Assembly (NCBI GenBank): GCA_021777365.1
Contig: JAJYDP010000384.1
Location: 1-5,377 of the forward strand
Source: Chloroflexota bacterium
Lineage (GTDB): Bacteria > Chloroflexota > Limnocylindria > Limnocylindrales > CSP1-4
DNA length: 5,377 nucleotides
Direction of reading: 5' to 3'
This document shows positions 1-5,377 of this stretch, piece after piece. Numbering within the stretch: position 1 is the first letter of the stretch; every line of letters starts with the position of its first letter. The notes under the pieces are model-generated. The model made no database searches and was not told the origin of the DNA. It saw only the letters and a list, made by a program, of their open reading frames with translations. A program made the translations under genes and the position numbers.

Positions 1-1
1 C

Positions 2-82
2 GGCATCGAGCGCTTCGTCCGGGAGCGTGAGTCGCGCCTGCAGCGCATCCGCCGGGCGCTCGAAGCAGCGGAGGCGCGGTGA
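2..82 (+). CDS. 3' end of an unidentified upstream gene
   Basis: The frame beginning at base 2 is open from the window edge to a TGA at 80-82 and encodes 26 residues ending in LEAAEAR. Nearly every codon ends in G or C, as in the genes downstream. Frame 1 is closed by a TGA at 28-30, so this is the most gene-like of the three frames. The peptide is very rich in Arg and Glu with spaced Leu and Ile, which suggests a charged C-terminal helix. I do not recognise the family; too little is visible. The same orientation and the 84-base gap to the next gene suggest it may belong to the same operon. The start lies outside the window. Confidence 0.45.
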   Translation, partial: GIERFVRERESRLQRIRRALEAAEAR

Positions 83-166
83 CCGAGCGTCCCCAGCGAA
101 CGACCATCCCCACCGGCGTCCCACGCACGACCCACACGTCCAGCTCACCGAGGTAGAGGACACACG
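83..166 (+). promoter_or_regulatory. Short leader between the upstream gene and the first PLP gene
   Basis: This 84-base gap separates the upstream stop from the ATG at 167. I see no convincing -10/-35 pair, operator palindrome or hairpin followed by a T run, so read-through transcription from the upstream gene is plausible. The only supported signal is a purine-rich ribosome binding site, AGAGGA at 155-160, six bases before the ATG, with another AGG at 151-153. It supports the chosen start of the 499-residue protein. Confidence 0.4.
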
Positions 167-1662
<1,496 letters not shown>

Positions 1663-1666
<4 letters not shown>

Positions 1667-3054
1667 GCACGTCGTCCGGCGCCGGGGCGGTGCCCGCGTC
1701 CGGCCTCGCCAGCACGCTCGTCTGCGCGGGCTGCGGCGCCGTTCCCGCGCCCGACGACCCTTACCCGTTCCGCTGTCCCAACGCCGCGTCGGGCGACGAC
1801 ACGGACCACGTCCTGCGCCGTCGCCTGGCCGACCCGTCCCTCGCCTTTCCCTCGGCGGCCGAGGCGGCCGCCGAGGCCAACCCATACGTCGCGTACCGGC
1901 ACCTCTTCCACGCGTACCACCTGGCACGGGCGGGCGGGATGGACGACGCGGCGTACATCGAGCTGGTGACCCGCCTCGACCGGGCGGTCGCCGGCGTGGA
2001 CGGACATGGCTTCACCGTGACCCCGTTCGGGCGGGCCGACGCGCTCAGCGAGCGGCTCAAGTTCGCTCCCGACGGCGGGATCTGGGTCAAGAACGAGACC
2101 GGCAACGTCTCCGGGTCGCACAAGGCACGACACCTCTTCGGCGTGCTGGTGCACCTCGAGGTCATGGAACGGCTCGGCCGGGCCGATCCGGCCGAGCGGC
2201 GGCGCCTCGCCATCGCCAGCTGCGGGAACGCGGCGCTGGCGGCGGCCGTGGTGGCGGCGGCGGGGCAGCGGGCCCTGGACGTCTTCGTCCCGGAGGACGC
2301 TGATCCCGTGGTGGTGGACCGGCTCGACAGGCTCCGGGCACGGGTGACGGTCTGCCCGCGCGAGCCGGGCGTCCCGGGCGATCCCACGTACCATCGCCTC
2401 AAGCAGGCGATCGCCGAGGGTGCCCTGCCCTTCACGTGCCAGGGCAATGAGAACGGGCTGGCCGTCGAGGGGGGCTTCACGCTGGGCTACGAGCTGGCAA
2501 CGCAGCTGGCGGGCGGGCCGACGCTGGACCGCCTGATGCTCCAGGTGGGTGGCGGGGCCCTGGCGAGCGCCTGCATCGAGGGGCTCGCGGAGGCCGTCAC
2601 GCTCGGCGCGCCGGTGCGCCTGCCGCGCTTCCACGCGGTGCAGACCACCGGCGCCTGGCCGCTGCCCCGGGCGTACCAGCGCGTGGCGGCGCGTCTCCCG
2701 GATGGCGCCGGCGAGGCGGCACGCCGTGCGGCGCTCGCGTACGCGGCGACCCACCGCTCCGAATTCATGTGGCCGTGGGAGGAAGCACCCCACAGCATCG
2801 CCCACGGCATCCTCGACGACGAGACGTACGACTGGCTCGCCGTGGTGGAGGGGATGCTCGCTACCGGTGGCGGCCCGGTCATCGTGACCGAGGACCAGCT
2901 GACGCGCGCCAACACGCTGGGCAGCGAGCTGACCGGCATCGACGCCGACGAGACCGGGACCTCCGGGCTCGCCGGCCTGATCGCGCTGCGGGAGGAGGGA
3001 ACGATCGGGGATCACGAGCGAGTCGGCGTCCTGTTCACCGGCGTGCGGCGATGA
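1663..3054 (+). CDS. PLP-dependent fold-type-II enzyme, threonine synthase-like, with an incomplete zinc ribbon
   Basis: This 463-residue, GTG-started cytoplasmic protein resembles threonine synthase and related fold-type-II PLP enzymes. The Schiff-base lysine is K154 in NVSGSHKARH, which follows the usual 'E/N-T-G-N-x-S-G-S-x-K-x-R' pattern. SCGNAALAA at 186-194 is the cofactor Asn loop (N189). GGGA at 296-299 is the phosphate-binding loop. The protein ends in FTGVRR, similar to the TG-containing end of threonine synthases. The N-terminus has C21-x2-C24 and C38-P, the layout of the small zinc ribbon of many threonine synthases, but the expected fourth Cys is missing. Residues about 70-125 are a helical, Ala-rich insert before the core. 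A true threonine synthase is possible from fold alone, but the operon contains no threonine genes and instead leads into ssnA and ygfK, so a catabolic lyase or an accessory step is more likely. It is coupled to the gene before it by the GTGA overlap. Confidence 0.9.
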
Positions 3055-3134
3055 CCGGCACGCGCGCGGGCCGGTCGGCTCCGCGCGGGGCGACCGGCAC
3101 GTCCACGGCGAACACTCCCGGGAGGAACGCATGA
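3051..3134 (+). CDS. Possible 27-codon bridging ORF between the PLP gene and ssnA
   Basis: An ATG at 3051-3053 overlaps the TGA of the preceding gene as ATGA. Its frame runs 27 codons to a TGA at 3132-3134, which in turn overlaps the ATG of ssnA as ATGA. The peptide begins MTGTRAG and is rich in Gly, Thr, Ala and Arg, with no hydrophobic core and no recognisable family. It may be a leader frame that carries ribosomes across the spacer and couples ssnA translation to the upstream gene, rather than a functional peptide. It may also be chance, since stops are rare at this GC content. No separate strong ribosome binding site is seen for it. Confidence 0.25.
   Translation: MTGTRAGRSAPRGATGTSTANTPGRNA
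3120..3126 (+). promoter_or_regulatory. Strong Shine-Dalgarno for ssnA
   Basis: GGGAGGA ends four bases before the ATG at 3131. It decides the ssnA start. The frame stays open further upstream, but those codons contain no ATG, GTG or TTG in the spacer, and their translation does not resemble the N-terminus of SsnA proteins. The same heptamer with the same four-base gap stands before ygfK. Confidence 0.8.
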
Positions 3135-4171
3135 CCGGCAACGACGCAGGGGCGGGCGTCACGCCAGGCCTCGTCTGCGCGCATCACCACATCTACTCGG
3201 CGCTCGCGCGCGGGATGCCGGCACCGCCGGTCACGCCGCTCACCTTCCGCCAGATCCTCGAGCAGGTCTGGTGGCGCCTGGACACGGCGCTCGATCTCGA
3301 GATGCTCGAGTGGTCGGCGAAGCTGGCCGCCCTCGAGGCACTCGAGTCGGGGACCACCGCCATCGTCGACCACAACGAGTCGCCCAACGCGATCGAGGGC
3401 TCGCTCTCGGTGATCGCCGACGCCTGCGCCGAGGTGGGCGTGCGCGTCGTCTGCGCCTACGGGGTGACGGACCGCCACGGGCCCGACGGGGCGCGCCGCG
3501 GGCTCGAGGAGAACCGCCGCTTCCTCGCCGCGGGCGGTCGCGGCCTGGTGGGGATCCATGCCGCCTTCACCTGCAGCGACGAGACGCTGGCCGCGGCCGC
3601 GGCCCTGGCCCGCGAGTTCGGTGTGGGGGCCCACGTCCACGTCTGCGAGGGACCCGAGGATGCGGAGGCGCCGGGTCGGCTGGCCGGGCTGACCGACCAG
3701 CGCTGGCTCCTGGCCCACGGCGTCCACCTGCCCACCGACCACGGGCTGGCCGGGACGATCCTCCACAACCCCTTCTCGAACCTCAACAACTCGGTCGGGT
3801 ACGCCAACCCGGCCCGCTTCGCCAACCCGGTCGCGCTCGGCACGGACGGGATCGGCGCGCAGATGATCGAGACGTTCCGGCTGGCCTATGCCATGCAGCG
3901 GTCCGTGGACGTCACGGCGTCGCCCGAGACGGCGTGGGGCTGGCTGGAGACCGGCTGGGACCTGGTGCCCGAGGCGCGCGCCGATCGCGTGACGTGGTCG
4001 TACGAGCCCATGGACCCCTGGCACATCGCGTTCACGCCCGGCATCCGCCCGCTCCGCGTGGAGGTGGGCGGCGAGCTCGCCTGGGACGAGCACGGGCCGA
4101 CCCGGGTGGACGCGGCCGAGATCCGGGCGAAGGCCCGCGAACAGGCGGCGCGTCTGCACGCCCGCCTCTGA
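3131..4171 (+). CDS. ssnA: SsnA-type amidohydrolase, short form
   Basis: This is a cytoplasmic metal-dependent aminohydrolase of the SsnA / chlorohydrolase-guanine deaminase group. The full metal and catalytic set is visible: H18-x-H20 in CAHHHIYS, H170 and E173 in HVHVCEG, H196 in LLAHG, and D239 in LGTDGIG. Marks specific to SsnA are WWRLD at 47-51, IVDHNESP at 78-85, TDR at 113-115, EENRRF at 126-131 and FSNLNNSVGY at 215-224. At 346 residues it is clearly shorter than E. coli SsnA (about 442 from memory). The N-terminus reaches the HxH motif after only 17 residues, so the usual 45-50 residues of N-terminal strands are absent. The loops after HxHxxE and after TDG are also trimmed. In known clusters SsnA lies with ygfK and purine catabolic genes and is thought to hydrolyse a purine-derived intermediate; its exact substrate is not shown here. 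The intact active site argues against a pseudogene. The start is set by GGGAGGA at 3120-3126. Confidence 0.9.
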   Translation: MTGNDAGAGVTPGLVCAHHHIYSALARGMPAPPVTPLTFRQILEQVWWRLDTALDLEMLEWSAKLAALEALESGTTAIVDHNESPNAIEGSLSVIADACAEVGVRVVCAYGVTDRHGPDGARRGLEENRRFLAAGGRGLVGIHAAFTCSDETLAAAAALAREFGVGAHVHVCEGPEDAEAPGRLAGLTDQRWLLAHGVHLPTDHGLAGTILHNPFSNLNNSVGYANPARFANPVALGTDGIGAQMIETFRLAYAMQRSVDVTASPETAWGWLETGWDLVPEARADRVTWSYEPMDPWHIAFTPGIRPLRVEVGGELAWDEHGPTRVDAAEIRAKAREQAARLHARL

Positions 4172-4228
4172 TCCCCAGCCCACCACCCACGCACGCCGTC
4201 CCGCGGCCCGACGACGAGGGAGGACCCG
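4172..4228 (+). promoter_or_regulatory. 57-base spacer with the ygfK ribosome binding site
   Basis: The spacer between ssnA and ygfK has no hairpin with a T run and no clear promoter, so both genes are probably on one transcript. GGGAGGA at 4218-4224 ends four bases before the ATG at 4229 and fixes that start. The sequence upstream of it is C-rich and probably unstructured. Confidence 0.55.
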
Positions 4229-5377
4229 ATGTCCGATCGATTCCACCCCATCTCGATGGAGCAGCTCACCGACTGGGTCTTCACCGAGCTTCGGGAGAAG
4301 GGCTCGCTCTTCAACGTGCCCCGGTCCGCGTTCTTCGCGCCGCGCCCCGAGCACCGCTTCCGGCGGCGCGAGTACGGCGTGGAGCTGGAGACGCCCTTCG
4401 GGGTCGCCGCCGGGCCGCACACCCAGATGGCCCAGAACATCATCACGGCCTGGCTCGTCGGGGCCCGCATGATCGAGCTCAAGACGGTCCAGACGCTCGA
4501 CGAGCTCGACGTGAACAAGCCCTGCATCGACGTGCAGGACGAGGGATACAACGTCGAGTGGTCGCAGGAGCTGCGCGTCCACCAGTCGTTCGACGAGTAC
4601 CTGCGGGCCTGGGTCCTGGTCCACGCGCTGCACCGCGAGCTCGGCTGGCCCGGGGAGCGGCCGGGGATGGTCTTCAACATGAGCGTCGGGTACAACCTGG
4701 ACGGGATCCGGAAGCCGAACGTCCAGTGGTACCTGGACACCATGGCCGACGCCTCCGCGTACCTGCCGGCCTACGTCGACATCGTCGCCCGGCGCTTCCC
4801 CGCCGTCCGCGACGTCGAGATCCCGGCCCGGCTCTCCGACTCGGTCACCCTCTCCACGATGCACGGGTGCCCGCCCGACGAGATCGAGCGGATCTCGATG
4901 TACCTGCTCGAGGAGCGCGGGCTCCACACCCTGGTCAAGTGCAACCCCACCCTCCTCGGCGCCGAGCGAGTGCGGAGCATCGTGAACGAGGACCTGGGCT
5001 TCGTCGACGTGCCGATCCCGGACGAGGCGTTCGGCCACGACCTGCAGTGGGCCGACGCGGTCCCCATGTTCCAGAACCTCCGGAGCGCCGCCGCGGCGCG
5101 GGGGCGCGTCTTCGGCCTGAAGCTGACCAACACGCTCGAGGTGAAGAACTGGCGGAGCGTCTTCGAGCGCGACGCCACGATGTACCTGTCGGGGCGCGCG
5201 CTCCACGCCGTCACCACCAACTTGGCGGCCCGCATCACCGACGAGTTCGGCGCCACGGTGCCGATCTCGTTCGCCGGCGGCGCGGACGCGTTCAACGTCG
5301 CGAACCTGCTCGCCGCGGGGATGCGCACCATCACGGTCTCCTCGGACCTGCTCAAGTCCGGCGGTTACCTGCGGATG
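4229..5377 (+). CDS. ygfK: YgfK-type putative selenate reductase subunit, N-terminal part (cut by the window end)
   Basis: The frame is open for 383 codons to the last base of the window. The fragment closely follows the N-terminal third of E. coli YgfK, a protein of roughly 1,030 residues. Shared marks are AAGPHTQMAQN at 60-70, IELKTVQTLD at 82-91, NKPCID at 96-101, NMSVGYNLDGI at 150-160, VTLSTMHGCPPDEIE at 206-220, NPTLLG at 239-244, LKLTNTL at 297-303, MYLSGRAL at 318-325 and DLLKSGGYLRM at 373-383. This part is thought to be a dihydroorotate/dihydropyrimidine dehydrogenase-like barrel. In the full family an NAD(P)/FAD module and Fe-S motifs follow, and these would lie outside the window. 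The 'selenate reductase' name is an old prediction; clusters with ssnA are linked to anaerobic purine and uric acid catabolism, where a redox role on the ring is more likely. Compared with E. coli, the stretch before IPARL (198-202) lacks about 20 residues. No in-frame TGA is present. Confidence 0.93.
   Translation, partial: MSDRFHPISMEQLTDWVFTELREKGSLFNVPRSAFFAPRPEHRFRRREYGVELETPFGVAAGPHTQMAQNIITAWLVGARMIELKTVQTLDELDVNKPCIDVQDEGYNVEWSQELRVHQSFDEYLRAWVLVHALHRELGWPGERPGMVFNMSVGYNLDGIRKPNVQWYLDTMADASAYLPAYVDIVARRFPAVRDVEIPARLSDSVTLSTMHGCPPDEIERISMYLLEERGLHTLVKCNPTLLGAERVRSIVNEDLGFVDVPIPDEAFGHDLQWADAVPMFQNLRSAAAARGRVFGLKLTNTLEVKNWRSVFERDATMYLSGRALHAVTTNLAARITDEFGATVPISFAGGADAFNVANLLAAGMRTITVSSDLLKSGGYLRM

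Noticed and set aside
79..156. 25-codon GTG frame overlapping the upstream stop
   Set aside because: It is very short, rich in Thr, Pro and Ser, has no matching family and no good ribosome binding site.
2172..2197. Inverted repeat with a 9-10 base stem
   Set aside because: It is inside a coding region, has no T run after it, and perfect short GC palindromes are expected at this composition, so I do not call it a terminator or operator.
3035..5206. 723-residue open frame on the minus strand
   Set aside because: It runs antisense to ssnA and ygfK, both with clear family motifs. Its composition is typical of a shadow frame and it crosses gene boundaries and spacers.

Overview
The window is a dense, one-directional gene cluster from a strongly GC-rich bacterium. 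Codon third positions are almost always G or C, all complete genes end in TGA, and one gene starts with GTG. This fits a high-GC actinobacterium or a high-GC member of the Chloroflexota. The sequence alone does not decide between them.

Layout, all on the + strand: (1) the last 26 codons of an unidentified gene (2-82); (2) an 84-base leader with a Shine-Dalgarno; (3) a 499-residue PLP enzyme of the cysteine synthase type, fold type II (167-1666); (4) a second fold-type-II PLP enzyme resembling threonine synthase (1663-3054), whose GTG start overlaps the previous stop by four bases; (5) a 76-base spacer exactly spanned by a 27-codon open frame with ATGA overlaps at both ends; (6) a short SsnA-type amidohydrolase (3131-4171); (7) a 57-base spacer; (8) the first 383 codons of a YgfK-type protein ('putative selenate reductase subunit'), cut by the window end (4229-5377). 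No RNA genes, mobile elements, CRISPR arrays or clear terminators were seen.

ssnA and ygfK are the diagnostic pair. In Escherichia coli and many anaerobes they sit in the ygeW-ygeX-ygeY-hyuA-ygfK-ssnA-xdhD region. That region was first annotated as linked to selenium-dependent molybdenum hydroxylases and later connected with anaerobic uric acid and purine breakdown. In that scheme the YgfK and molybdenum-hydroxylase proteins do redox chemistry on the purine, amidohydrolases (SsnA, HyuA) open rings or deaminate, and YgeY, YgeW and the PLP enzyme YgeX (diaminopropionate ammonia-lyase) finish nitrogen release.

This window keeps SsnA and YgfK, but where a PLP enzyme would be expected it has two tightly coupled fold-II enzymes, neither with the YgeX pattern. 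The simplest reading is a variant purine or heterocycle catabolic operon whose amino-acid-like intermediate is handled by a different PLP pair. The amidohydrolase is also unusually short: it keeps all metal-site residues but lacks the usual N-terminal strand region. These two departures are the main points of interest.
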